From an uncultured Clostridia bacterium (GTDB lineage Bacteria > Bacillota > Clostridia > TANB77 > CAG-508): a stretch of 64,000 nucleotides of DNA. How positions within the stretch are numbered: the stretch's first letter is position 1; the number at the start of each line of letters is the position of its first letter. The stretch covers positions 1 to 64,000 of the forward strand of contig CAKOWZ010000011.1 of assembly GCA_934129745.1 (NCBI GenBank), written 5' to 3'. Position numbers and translations under genes: made by a program. Positions 1 through 8,447 of the stretch are shown one piece after another. Below the pieces are notes generated by a model. That model did no database searches and was not told the origin of the DNA. It worked only from the letters and a program-made list of their open reading frames with translations.

Positions 1-117
1 CAAGGAACAAAACCAAGCGGAGACCAAAAAGGTGATGACCAAGGAACAAAACCAAGTGAAGACCAAAAAGGTGATGATCAAGGAACAAAACCAAGTGAAG
101 ATCCAAAAGATGATGAG
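1..117 (+). repeat. Three tandem 39-bp repeats encoding a 13-residue stalk unit
   Basis: Units at 1-39, 40-78 and 79-117 are nearly identical; the first may continue a longer array to the left. Each encodes a unit beginning QGTKPS. The third has diverged at its end. In-frame stalk repeats are typical of wall-anchored proteins and can change copy number by slippage. Confidence 0.9.
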
Positions 118-411
118 TTACATGTTGACATAAACAAAGATAATAACAAAAAAGATGATTATGAAAATTTAGAAGATGATGTAACAAAAGATTTAATTGA
201 TAATAAAAATGATAATAACACAAAAACACCTGAAAAGAAAGATGAAACTATAATAGAAGACAAAACACCATTAAATGAAGCTAATGCTGTAAATAAATCA
301 AAAGAAAATATACCACAAACAGGTACTAATGACAGTTTAGTTATTATTGCTATGATAATGTTTTCAATTATAGGAATAGCAAGTTTTATAAGATATAAAA
401 CTATTAAATAA
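1..411 (+). CDS. C-terminal end of a sortase-anchored surface protein (5' end outside window)
   Basis: An open frame runs from the first base to the TAA at 409-411, giving 136 residues with no start in view. The visible part is a very hydrophilic stalk rich in Asp, Lys and Asn that begins with three copies of a 13-residue repeat. It ends in a classic cell-wall sorting signal: IPQTG (an LPXTG variant), then a hydrophobic span and a charged tail ending in Lys. A sortase would cleave between Thr and Gly and attach the protein to peptidoglycan. The function of the missing N-terminal domains cannot be known from here. The call of a sortase substrate is firm, the role is unknown. Confidence 0.85.
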   Translation, partial: QGTKPSGDQKGDDQGTKPSEDQKGDDQGTKPSEDPKDDELHVDINKDNNKKDDYENLEDDVTKDLIDNKNDNNTKTPEKKDETIIEDKTPLNEANAVNKSKENIPQTGTNDSLVIIAMIMFSIIGIASFIRYKTIK

Positions 412-464
412 TTAGAAATAATAAAAATAAGTTAAAAACGTAAAATAAAAAGCAGTAATAAATG

Positions 465-512
465 AAGAAAAAGATGTAGTAAAATTATTTGTATTTCATC
501 TTTTTCTTTTTT
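465..512 (+). terminator. Rho-independent terminator after the surface protein
   Basis: The arm AAGAAAAAGATG at 465-476 pairs with CATCTTTTTCTT at 497-508 and is followed by more T. It lies about 55 bases after the stop. Confidence 0.7.
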
Positions 513-565
513 CATATATTGACAAAAAATACTAAAAAATATAGAATATTTTATAGCAATTTAAA

Positions 566-597
566 AAGGAGGTAGTAAGGAAAACTTACTTAGTGAT
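566..597 (+). promoter_or_regulatory. Distant ribosome binding site separated from the start by a small hairpin
   Basis: The only good Shine-Dalgarno sequence, AAGGAGG at 566-572, is 25 bases before the ATG at 598, far too distant for normal initiation. Between them AGTAAG (574-579) can pair with CTTACT (585-590). Folding this out leaves about 8 bases between the two signals, the usual distance. No alternative in-frame start lies closer. The folding is inference. Confidence 0.5.
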
Positions 598-1359
598 ATG
601 GAATTTGTATTAGGTTTTTTAGGTGCATGTTTGGGAATAGTAGCAGGAATAGTAATAATTTGTGGAATAATATATGTAAAAATAAGAAAAACTGTAGGAC
701 CAGCTAATATGAAAGAATTAGTTAGAGCTGCCCAAAATGCGAAAAATGTTGAATTACAAGAATATTCTAGAGAAAAAAATGTAAGTGGTATGACAGCATT
801 GTTAGAACCTGCAATACTAAGAGATTTTAGTGATTTTAATAAAAATTTTTTATATGGAAAAGTTGAAAAAAATCTTATGAAAATTTTTAATGCAATAGAA
901 GAAAAATCAGTTGAAGATATAAAAAAAGATGATGATTTAATATATATGTATTCAACAATTAGAGATAAGATTCAAGATTTGAAAAATAATAATATAGATA
1001 TAAAATATGATGAAGTTAAATTTCACAGACATGCAATAAAAAATTATTTGAAATCATCAGGAACAGCAACAATAGATATATCAACTACTCTTGAATATTA
1101 TTATAGTGATAGTAGTAAAAAACAAAACCAAAAATTTGCTGGATTAAAGAAACAAACAAGATATTCTACACAATTTGTGTATGTATATGATGAAAGTAAA
1201 TTTAAATATAATCAAATGTCATTAACAATAAGTTGCCCTAATTGTGGAGCTCCACTTAATAAATTAGGAGAAGGTAATTGTCAATATTGTGGAACATATA
1301 TAAAACCAATTAATTTAAAAGGATGGTATATGGTTTCATATAAAGATGAATATAAATAA
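598..1359 (+). CDS. Membrane-anchored Tim44-like protein with C-terminal zinc ribbon
   Basis: This 253-residue protein has one N-terminal membrane segment (about residues 2-28), a central alpha/beta region and a C-terminal zinc ribbon with CPNCG and CQYCG pairs (about residues 213-232). The order, and the phrase around the second Cys pair, match the proteins encoded at 57922 and 58984, so I treat the three as one family: Tim44-like (NTF2-fold) domain plus ribbon. In Bacillus subtilis, related proteins are encoded beside the SPFH protein YdjI and act in membrane stress; the SPFH gene that follows here supports the same context. The start is the first in-frame ATG and has an unusual leader. Exact function is unknown. 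Confidence 0.7.
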   Translation: MEFVLGFLGACLGIVAGIVIICGIIYVKIRKTVGPANMKELVRAAQNAKNVELQEYSREKNVSGMTALLEPAILRDFSDFNKNFLYGKVEKNLMKIFNAIEEKSVEDIKKDDDLIYMYSTIRDKIQDLKNNNIDIKYDEVKFHRHAIKNYLKSSGTATIDISTTLEYYYSDSSKKQNQKFAGLKKQTRYSTQFVYVYDESKFKYNQMSLTISCPNCGAPLNKLGEGNCQYCGTYIKPINLKGWYMVSYKDEYK

Positions 1360-1466
1360 AAAAGTTTTAAAATTTATTGTTAAAATTAAAAATTTGTAGT
1401 ATAATTTAAATTAATTAATACATAGTATAAAACATAATTAAAAATAAAAAATTAGGAGGTAAAATT

Positions 1467-2732
1467 ATGGGATTAATTAAAGCAGCAGCAGGTGCAATAG
1501 GAAGCACATTACATGATCAATGGAAAGAAGCTATTAGATGTGAAGATTTAGGAAATGATATTCTAATGATGAAAAAAACAACACCAACAGGTGTTATAAC
1601 AAATAAAAGTACAATTATTGTAGCACCAGGACAATGTGCTGTTATATTTGATAATGGTAAAATTATTGATGCAACAGCAGAAGAAGGGTATTATACATTT
1701 GATACATCATCAAGTCCTTCATTTTTTGCAGGACAATTTGGTGCAGTATTTAAAGAAATGTGGCAACGTTTTACATATAATGGTGCAACAGCTAAAGAAC
1801 AAGCAGTATTTTTCTTTAATATTAAGGAAATTATAAAAAATAAATTTGGTACACCAGCACCTATTCCTTATCAAGATTGGTCACATGCTATACCAAATGA
1901 AATGACAGGAACACTTACACCATTAGGGGTTAAAGTTAAATGTTTTGGTACATATACATTTAGATTAGTAAATCCAGCTTTATTTATGAATAATATTGGT
2001 GGAACTGCTAATGTATATAGAGTATCTGAGTTAACAGAACAAATTCGTTCAGAAGTTGTAGCTGTATTCCAAAATGTATTAAATGAATTAGGAAATTCTG
2101 CTCATAGAGTTCCAGTATTAGAATTACCAAGTAATACAGATGAAATAAAACAAATGATGGATGAAAAAGTATTTGATGAACCAGTAAGAAGAAGAGGTAT
2201 GCAAATTGAAGTATTTTCTGTTGAATCTGTTACATTAGATCCTGATTCTGAAAGAAAAATTGAAGAATATGAACATAATTCAAATTCAAGAATGCAACAA
2301 GGTCGTGTTCTTGATGTTATGGAAGCAGCAGCTAAAAATGCAAATGGTTCTGCAAATGGATTTATGGGACTTGGTGTTATGAATATGGCTACAGGTGGAA
2401 TGGGAAATGCTGTTATGCAAAATGCATTTAATCCAGCTCAAACAACTCAATATCAACAAAATGCAAATTCTCAAACACAAAACCAAACAACACCAGCTCA
2501 AGAACAAGCTCAACCAGTAACACCTGAAAATTCAAATGAAAATACACAATCAACATCTACATCAAATACAGCTAATTCATGGGTTTGCCCAACATGTGGA
2601 AATACATCAACAGGTAAATTCTGTGGAGAATGTGGTACTAAAAAACCAGAAGCTAATGTATGCAAAAATTGTGGAACAAAATTAAATGAAGGTGCTAAAT
2701 TCTGTGGAGAATGTGGTACTAAAGTTGAATAA
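1467..2732 (+). CDS. SPFH/Band 7 domain protein with two C-terminal zinc ribbons (YdjI-like)
   Basis: The 421-residue product begins with a short amphipathic stretch and a region typical of the bacterial SPFH family often named virion core protein or YdjI (WKEAIRCEDLG, then the SPFH fold to about residue 285). A Gln/Asn/Thr-rich linker follows (about 310-370), then two zinc ribbons with CPTCG, CGECG, CKNCG and CGECG. YdjI of B. subtilis oligomerises at the membrane and helps recruit the phage-shock protein PspA. A good AGGAGG site precedes the ATG by 7 bases. It follows the Tim44-like zinc-ribbon gene with a gap of 107 bases, so the two probably work together at the cytoplasmic membrane. No pspA is seen nearby. 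Confidence 0.8.
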   Translation: MGLIKAAAGAIGSTLHDQWKEAIRCEDLGNDILMMKKTTPTGVITNKSTIIVAPGQCAVIFDNGKIIDATAEEGYYTFDTSSSPSFFAGQFGAVFKEMWQRFTYNGATAKEQAVFFFNIKEIIKNKFGTPAPIPYQDWSHAIPNEMTGTLTPLGVKVKCFGTYTFRLVNPALFMNNIGGTANVYRVSELTEQIRSEVVAVFQNVLNELGNSAHRVPVLELPSNTDEIKQMMDEKVFDEPVRRRGMQIEVFSVESVTLDPDSERKIEEYEHNSNSRMQQGRVLDVMEAAAKNANGSANGFMGLGVMNMATGGMGNAVMQNAFNPAQTTQYQQNANSQTQNQTTPAQEQAQPVTPENSNENTQSTSTSNTANSWVCPTCGNTSTGKFCGECGTKKPEANVCKNCGTKLNEGAKFCGECGTKVE

Positions 2733-2767
2733 TTTTTGGTAAATAATATTTGTTATATATCATAAAT

Positions 2768-2804
2768 AAAAAAGCATAAAATCATAAAGATTTTATGCTT
2801 TTTT
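2768..2804. terminator. Bidirectional terminator between convergent genes
   Basis: AAAAAGCATAAAATC pairs with GATTTTATGCTTTTT around a 5-base loop. A runs on one side and T runs on the other let it serve both the SPFH gene and the convergent Crp/Fnr gene, whose stop codon it touches. Confidence 0.85.
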
Positions 2805-3435
2805 AATATAGTAATGTAATGCTATTTCCGTTTTTATCAATAACTTTATCATTTTTTAAATATCCAATTTCTCTCATCATAGCACTTCTATCAACACTTA
2901 AGTAATCAGCAAGATCTGTAAGTGAAAAAGGGAGTGCAAAGGTTTTACTAAATGTTGAAGTAGAAATTATATTAAAATAGGTTAAAAGTTTTTCTCTTAT
3001 AGTACGTTTACTTAAAATTTCAATTCTAGTATTTAATGAATTAATTTGATTTAAAAGCAAATTTGGTAATGTTTGAACTACAATTTTGTGATATGAACAG
3101 TTTTGAGTACATTTATTTTCTATAAATTCATAATCAAAAAACAATACTTCACATTTGGTTTTTGCTTCAACAAATAATTCATTATTTGTTGTAACATTAT
3201 AAAAAATTTCACCAAAAACACTATTTGCAAGATAGTGTTCAACAATTGTTTTATTTCCATTAAAATCATATCTTATTAGGTCTGCTTCACCATTTTTTAA
3301 AAGACATAATTGGCGTCTTTTGGCTATATATGTAGTTATGATATCATTTTTTTTGAATGTTTTATTTTGTACTTTTTTACAGGTATTACTGAATTCATCA
3401 AAAAATGTTGCTATTTCTTTTTGAGTTATATTCAT
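2803..3435 (-). CDS. Crp/Fnr family transcriptional regulator
   Basis: The 210-residue protein has an N-terminal cyclic-nucleotide-binding-type beta barrel (GEADLIRYDFNG, HYLANSVFGE) up to about residue 120, a long dimer helix, and a C-terminal winged helix with LADYLSVDRSAMMREIGYL as recognition region. It contains several cysteines, among them CTQNC near residue 113, but no standard FNR iron-sulfur motif, so the signal it senses is unknown. It is divergent from nrdD. Two palindromes in the shared intergenic region, GTTGC-N4-GCAAC, are the probable binding sites. One overlaps this gene's own -35 and would autorepress; the other is placed to activate nrdD. Start ATG at 3435 is preceded by AAGGAAG. 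Confidence 0.85.
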   Translation of the reverse strand: MNITQKEIATFFDEFSNTCKKVQNKTFKKNDIITTYIAKRRQLCLLKNGEADLIRYDFNGNKTIVEHYLANSVFGEIFYNVTTNNELFVEAKTKCEVLFFDYEFIENKCTQNCSYHKIVVQTLPNLLLNQINSLNTRIEILSKRTIREKLLTYFNIISTSTFSKTFALPFSLTDLADYLSVDRSAMMREIGYLKNDKVIDKNGNSITLLY

Positions 3436-3470
3436 GATGTAGCTTCCTTTCTTAGATATTTTTTATGGTT

Positions 3471-3501
3471 ATTATACACGAAAAATGTTGCGATTGCAAC
3501 A
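3471..3501 (-). promoter_or_regulatory. Promoter of the Crp/Fnr gene overlapped by a GTTGC-N4-GCAAC palindrome
   Basis: On the minus strand TATAAT is the complement of 3471-3476 and TTGCAA the complement of 3494-3499, spacing 17. The palindrome GTTGCGATTGCAAC at 3487-3500 covers the -35, a repressor position. Autoregulation is inference. Confidence 0.6.
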
Positions 3502-3654
3502 AAATTTGGATTAATTAATGATAAAAAAAATTATAACTTTTTATGGTAAATAGACGTAATAACTATGTCAAAAAAATGTAATAAAATTTTTTCAAAAATT
3601 TTTACTTAGAAAAAACTGGGCTGAGCCTGTTCGCCTAAAAAAAAGTCATAATAT

Positions 3655-3696
3655 GTTGCAAATGCAACAATAAAATACAAAGTAATAGATTATAAT
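3655..3696 (+). promoter_or_regulatory. nrdD promoter with an activator-type palindrome
   Basis: The perfect palindrome GTTGCAAATGCAAC lies at 3655-3668 and TATAAT at 3691-3696, with no clear -35. If transcription starts about 7 bases after the -10, the palindrome centre is at about -41.5, the classic class II Crp/Fnr activator position. The rest of the 323-base gap (3436-3758) holds the divergent regulator promoter and nothing else recognised. Confidence 0.6.
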
Positions 3697-3758
3697 TAGT
3701 TCATCAAGAAAAATAAAAATTAATACAAATAACTCAAGAAGAAAGGGATGTATGTAAG

Positions 3759-6062
3759 ATGCAAGTAATTAAAAGAGATGGAAGATTAGTAGAATTTAAT
3801 GGTGAAAGAATTGTTAAAGCTATAACTTTAGCTATGGCACAAACACAAGGTGGAGTAGATGTAGAATTAGCCAATAAAGTAGCAAATGCTGTAGAAAAAC
3901 AATTAGAAGATAAAAATCAAGTAACAGTATATGAAATTCAAGATTTAATTGAAAAAAAATTAATGACAACTTCAAGAAAAGAAGTAGCACAAAGTTATAT
4001 AACATATAGATATAACAGAGATGTTGCAAGAAAATCTAAAACTAAAGAAATCTTTTTAGAGATTATTGGAGCAAAAGCAAATGATATTACAAGAGAAAAT
4101 GCAAATATGAATGCAGATACACCAGCTGGTATGATGATGAAGTTTGCTTCTGAAACTACAAAACCATTTGTTGATGATTTTCTATTTTCAGATGAAGCTA
4201 GAAAAGCTGTAAAAGATGGATATATACATGTTCATGATAAAGATTATTATCCAACAAAATCTTTAACTTGTTTACAACATCCATTAAATAAAATTTTGAA
4301 AAATGGTTTTAAAGCAGGACATGGTGCTTCAAGACCAGCAAAAAGAATTGAAACTGCAAGTATTTTAGGATGTATTTCAATGGAAACTGTTCAAAATGAA
4401 ATGCATGGTGGTCAAGCAATTCCAGCTTTTGATTATTATTTGGCTCCATATGTAAAAATGACATTTGTTGAGGAAATTAAAAAATTAGAAGAATTAACAG
4501 GAAGTGATTTATCAAAATATTATGATTATCAAGTTGAAGATTATATCAAAAAAGATATAAAAGATTTGAAAGGTGAAGAAAGAGAATTACAATTTGCCAT
4601 AAATAATACAGTATCAAGAGTTCATCAATCAATGGAAGCTTTTATACATAATATGAATACAATACATTCAAGAGGTGGAAATCAAGTTGTATTTAGTTCA
4701 ATTAATTATGGAACAGATACTTCTCCAGAAGGTAGATGTATTATAAGAGAAATTTTATTATCTACTGAAAGAGGTGTTGGAAATAATGAAACACCAATAT
4801 TTCCAATTCAAATTTGGAAGAAAAAACGTGGTGTTAATTATTTACCAGAAGATAAAAACTATGATTTATATAAATTAGCTTGTAGAGTAACAGCAAAAAG
4901 ATTTTTCCCTAATTTCATTAACTTAGATGCTACATTTAATCAACATGAAAAATGGAATGCAAATGATCCAGAAAGATTTAAATATGAATGTGCAACAATG
5001 GGATGTAGAACTAGAGTTTTTGAAAATAGACATGGTGAAAAAACATCTATTGGAAGAGGAAATTTATCATTTACAACAATTGATTTACCAAAATTAGCAA
5101 TAGAATCAGCTCTAGAAGCTCAAGAAAAAACAGGATGTAAATTTGATTTAGGTAGAGGTTCAGAAGAATTTATGACAGCTACTTATAAAAAATCTGTAAA
5201 GAAAATTTTTATGAATAAATTGGAAGAATATGCAGGTGTTACAGCTCGTCAATTATATGACAGATATAGATTCCAATGTACTGCTATTGCTAAACAATTC
5301 CCATTATTAATGGCAGGAATGTGGGAAGGAAGTGATGCTTTAGGTCCAAATGATTCTGTTGAACCAGTTTTAAAACAAGGTACTTTAGGAATTGGATTTA
5401 TAGGATTAGCAGAATGTTTAACTGTTTTAACAGGTAAACATCATGCTGAATCAGAAGATTCTCAAAAATTAGGAATTGAAATTATTACAGAATTACGTGA
5501 TTTATCTAAAGAATTTTCTGATAGATATGATTTAAATTATAGTGTTTTAGCTACACCAGCTGAAGGGTTATCAGGAAGATTTACAAAATTAGATAGAAAA
5601 AAATATGGAACAATTTTAGGTGTTACAGATAGAGATTATTATACAAATAGTAATCATGTTCCAGTTTGGTATAAATGTACAGCTGAACAAAAGGCTAGAG
5701 TTGAGGCACCATATCATGATTTAACAAGAGGTGGACATATATTCTATATTGAATTAGATGGTGATGCTACACATAATCCAGATACAATTGAAGGTGTTGT
5801 TGATTTAATGGATAAATATAATATGGGATATGGAAGTGTTAATCATACTCGTACAAGATGTATGGATTGTGGTTTTGAAAATGCTGATGCTAATTTAGAA
5901 AGATGCCCAGTGTGTGGAAGTGTTAATATTGATACAATTCAAAGAATTACTGGATATTTAGTTGGAACAACTTCTCGTTGGAATAATGGAAAATTGGCTG
6001 AATTAAGAGATAGGGTTACTCATATTAGTGGAAAAGATTGTGAAGTTAAAGGTGCTCAATAA
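3759..6062 (+). CDS. nrdD: Anaerobic ribonucleoside-triphosphate reductase (class III)
   Basis: NrdD reduces ribonucleotides to deoxyribonucleotides by glycyl-radical chemistry in the absence of oxygen. The 767-residue protein starts with an ATP-cone (KRDGRLVEFN, residues 1-95), which controls activity by ATP/dATP. The catalytic body includes RPAKRIETAS, NEMHGGQAIPAFDYYLAPY and MGCRTRVF. Near the C-terminus are four zinc cysteines (Cys701, 704, 716, 719) and the radical site RITGYL with Gly732. Length and motifs are complete. The activating enzyme gene nrdG follows 107 bases downstream. A promoter with a Crp/Fnr-type palindrome lies upstream. Start chosen at the ATG behind GAAAGGGA. Confidence 0.97.
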   Translation: MQVIKRDGRLVEFNGERIVKAITLAMAQTQGGVDVELANKVANAVEKQLEDKNQVTVYEIQDLIEKKLMTTSRKEVAQSYITYRYNRDVARKSKTKEIFLEIIGAKANDITRENANMNADTPAGMMMKFASETTKPFVDDFLFSDEARKAVKDGYIHVHDKDYYPTKSLTCLQHPLNKILKNGFKAGHGASRPAKRIETASILGCISMETVQNEMHGGQAIPAFDYYLAPYVKMTFVEEIKKLEELTGSDLSKYYDYQVEDYIKKDIKDLKGEERELQFAINNTVSRVHQSMEAFIHNMNTIHSRGGNQVVFSSINYGTDTSPEGRCIIREILLSTERGVGNNETPIFPIQIWKKKRGVNYLPEDKNYDLYKLACRVTAKRFFPNFINLDATFNQHEKWNANDPERFKYECATMGCRTRVFENRHGEKTSIGRGNLSFTTIDLPKLAIESALEAQEKTGCKFDLGRGSEEFMTATYKKSVKKIFMNKLEEYAGVTARQLYDRYRFQCTAIAKQFPLLMAGMWEGSDALGPNDSVEPVLKQGTLGIGFIGLAECLTVLTGKHHAESEDSQKLGIEIITELRDLSKEFSDRYDLNYSVLATPAEGLSGRFTKLDRKKYGTILGVTDRDYYTNSNHVPVWYKCTAEQKARVEAPYHDLTRGGHIFYIELDGDATHNPDTIEGVVDLMDKYNMGYGSVNHTRTRCMDCGFENADANLERCPVCGSVNIDTIQRITGYLVGTTSRWNNGKLAELRDRVTHISGKDCEVKGAQ

Positions 6063-6169
6063 TTAAAAAATTGATTTAGATAAAAATTATAAAGATACTA
6101 AAGGTTAAATAGAGAATGAATGAAGTTTTTATTTGTTCTCTATTTAATAAACAAAAGGAGGATTTAACT

Positions 6170-6673
6170 ATGAATATGGCAGGTTTTTATGATGAGAGTA
6201 TATCAAATGGACTAGGATGGAGAGCAGTTTTATTTGTAAGTGGTTGCCCTCATAATTGCCCAGGATGTCAAAATAAAATGGCACAAAATTACAGTTATGG
6301 TGAACAATTTGATAAACAAAAAATTATAGATAGAATTTGTGATAATTCTCTTTTAAAAGGAATTACAATAAGTGGTGGTGAACCTCTTTGTAAAGAAAAT
6401 GTTGGGGCAGTTTTAGATTTTATAAAAGATGTAAAAAAAGTTAGACCTAATTTTAATGTATGGTGTTATAGTGGATATACAATTGAAGAATTAAAAAATA
6501 GAAATGATAAGATTACAAATGAGGCATTAAATGAAATTGATGTTTTAGTTGATGGAAGATTTGTACAAGAAAAAAGAGATCCAAATCTTAAATTTAGAGG
6601 ATCTTCTAATCAAAGAATTCTTGATGTTAAAAAAACTATTAAAGAAAACCAAATTGTACAAATTGCTTTATAA
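6170..6673 (+). CDS. nrdG: Anaerobic ribonucleotide reductase activating protein (radical SAM)
   Basis: NrdG cleaves S-adenosylmethionine with a 4Fe-4S cluster and abstracts hydrogen from the NrdD glycine to make the catalytic radical. The 167-residue protein carries the cluster motif C-X3-C-X2-C (Cys26, Cys30, Cys33 in GCPHNCPGC) and the SAM-binding ISGGEPL stretch. The frame is open further upstream, to 6116, but the ATG at 6170 has AAAGGAGG 8 bases before it and matches the usual family N-terminus, so I chose it. It forms an operon with nrdD. Confidence 0.96.
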   Translation: MNMAGFYDESISNGLGWRAVLFVSGCPHNCPGCQNKMAQNYSYGEQFDKQKIIDRICDNSLLKGITISGGEPLCKENVGAVLDFIKDVKKVRPNFNVWCYSGYTIEELKNRNDKITNEALNEIDVLVDGRFVQEKRDPNLKFRGSSNQRILDVKKTIKENQIVQIAL

Positions 6674-6712
6674 TTTTTTATGGACATCTATCAAATTTTT
6701 GATGTTTTGAAA

Positions 6713-6783
6713 GATGTTATTAAAAGACACTTTTAAAAGACACGAAATTTTGAACTGTTTTTTAGAGGTGTCTTTAATAACAT
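6713..6783 (+). repeat. Inverted repeat between nrdG and the nrdD-like gene
   Basis: GATGTTATTAAAAGACAC (6713-6730) pairs with GTGTCTTTAATAACAT (6768-6783) with one bulge. AAAAGACAC is also repeated directly at 6722 and 6736. No T run follows the second arm, so it is not a simple terminator; it may be an operator or mRNA structure. Confidence 0.5.
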
Positions 6784-6819
6784 TTTCAGAGGTGTTACTA
6801 AAACAAAGGGAGGAAAAGT

Positions 6820-8304
6820 TTGAAAGTTATAAAAAGAGATGGAAGAGCTGTTGAATATAATAGTAATAAAATTTTTGTGGCAATTGAAAAGGCTAATAAT
6901 GATGTTACTGAAGATAAAAGAACAACAGAAGAAGAAATTAATCATATAATTGAATATATAGAATCTCTTGATAAAAAAAGAATTTTAGTTGAAGATATAC
7001 AAGATATTATTGAACAAAAATTAATGGAATTAGGTAAATATGAACTTGCAAAACAGTATATAGTTTACAGATATACCAGAGCTTTGGTTAGAAAACAAAA
7101 CACTACAGATGAATCAATTTTAGGTTTAATAAAAAATGGTGGAAATGTTTTTCAAAATCCTGAGGGAAATAGTATGATGGCTTGTGTTCAAAGAAATTTG
7201 ATTGCAGGGGAAGTGTCTAAAGACTTGACTAAAAGAATTTTATTACCAGAAAAAATTACTAAAGCACATGAAGATGGAATACTTTATTTTCATGATATGG
7301 AATATTTTTTACAACCAATAATAAATTCATCTTTAATAAATTTGGGCGATATGCTTGATAATGGAACATGCATAAATAATTATAATATTGATACTCCAAA
7401 TGGATTTTTAGAAGCATGTATGATATTTTCACAAATTATTCAAGCAGTTTCAAATAGTCAATATGGAAAAATTTATGTAGATGTCAAACATTTAGGAAAA
7501 TATTTGAGAAAAAGTACCAAAAATATTATTGAAGATGAAGAAAATATTATAGGAAAAAATTCATTGGAAATTCATAAAAAACAACAGGAAATTGTGGATA
7601 ATAAAGTTGAAAAAGAACTTGAACAGGGAATTAAAATTATTAAATATCAAATAAATGGATTAATAAATATGAGCGGAAATAATCATATTGTTTCATTAAT
7701 AATGATAAATGATAGTGAAAATGAATATTATGAAGAAATTGAAATGATAATAAATGAAATTAAAAAACAAAATATTGAGAATTGTGATATTATTACAAAA
7801 AAACAGGAAATTCCTAAGTATCAATATGAAGGGCATTTTAATTATGGAATTGTTAGTATTAATTTATTGAAAATTGTTAAAGATTTATTAAAAAATAATT
7901 TTGAAAATAGTAATAAAGAAGAGATTGATAAAAATAAACTAGAAAATAATTTTTGGAAAATGTTAGATGATAGGTTAGAATTATGTTATGAGGCTCTTAT
8001 GTGTAGACATTATGCTTTATTAGGAACAATATCTGATTCAAGCCCAATTCATTGGCAATATGGAGCAATTTCAAGGATTGAAAAAGGTGAAAAAATTGAT
8101 AAATTGTTAAAAGATGGATATTCTGATATTTGTTTGAATTATACAGATTTTGATGAAACTATAGATACAATGTCAGAAAATTTAGAAATGGATAAATCTT
8201 ATGAAGAAAAATTCAAAAATAAATTGAGTAAAAATTTAGAAAATAAGGTTCAAAATTGGAGAAAAATGACCGGATTAGGTTTTACATTAAAAAAAGATAT
8301 ATAA
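6820..8304 (+). CDS. Shortened NrdD-like protein lacking the glycyl radical domain
   Basis: The 494-residue product starts with an ATP-cone (KRDGRAVEYN, residues 1-90) and continues with segments recognisable from class III reductases (FHDMEYF, INNYNIDTPNGF, SNSQYG, FNYGIVSINL, SPIHWQYGAISR). Compared with a normal NrdD it lacks the segment with the conserved GCR catalytic cysteine, the four zinc cysteines and the C-terminal glycine radical loop, ending at MTGLGFTLKKD. It should not be able to reduce nucleotides. It could be a nucleotide-sensing regulatory subunit, or a decaying paralogue, but 494 codons without a stop argue for function. Translation starts at TTG with AAAGGGAGG 6 bases upstream, directly after nrdG. 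Confidence 0.75.
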   Translation: MKVIKRDGRAVEYNSNKIFVAIEKANNDVTEDKRTTEEEINHIIEYIESLDKKRILVEDIQDIIEQKLMELGKYELAKQYIVYRYTRALVRKQNTTDESILGLIKNGGNVFQNPEGNSMMACVQRNLIAGEVSKDLTKRILLPEKITKAHEDGILYFHDMEYFLQPIINSSLINLGDMLDNGTCINNYNIDTPNGFLEACMIFSQIIQAVSNSQYGKIYVDVKHLGKYLRKSTKNIIEDEENIIGKNSLEIHKKQQEIVDNKVEKELEQGIKIIKYQINGLINMSGNNHIVSLIMINDSENEYYEEIEMIINEIKKQNIENCDIITKKQEIPKYQYEGHFNYGIVSINLLKIVKDLLKNNFENSNKEEIDKNKLENNFWKMLDDRLELCYEALMCRHYALLGTISDSSPIHWQYGAISRIEKGEKIDKLLKDGYSDICLNYTDFDETIDTMSENLEMDKSYEEKFKNKLSKNLENKVQNWRKMTGLGFTLKKDI

Positions 8305-8308
8305 AAAG

Positions 8309-8361
8309 AAAAATGAGATATCTTCTTTAATTATTTTTAGTAGGTATTTCATTTTTTTATT
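8309..8361 (+). terminator. Terminator of the nrd operon
   Basis: AAAAATGAGATATC pairs with GGTATTTCATTTTT (one wobble) over a loop of about 20 bases and is followed by further T. Confidence 0.65.
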
Positions 8362-8388
8362 TTTTGAAATCCAAACTTAATGATTGTA

Positions 8389-8417
8389 TAGACAAAAATT
8401 TTTCATTATGGTATAAT
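8389..8417 (+). promoter_or_regulatory. Sigma-A-type promoter of rsmE
   Basis: TAGACA at 8389-8394 and TATAAT at 8412-8417 are separated by 17 bases. The ATG of rsmE is 31 bases after the -10. Confidence 0.65.
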
Positions 8418-8447
8418 TGCAATAAATTAAGGAAAGAGAGAGATTAT

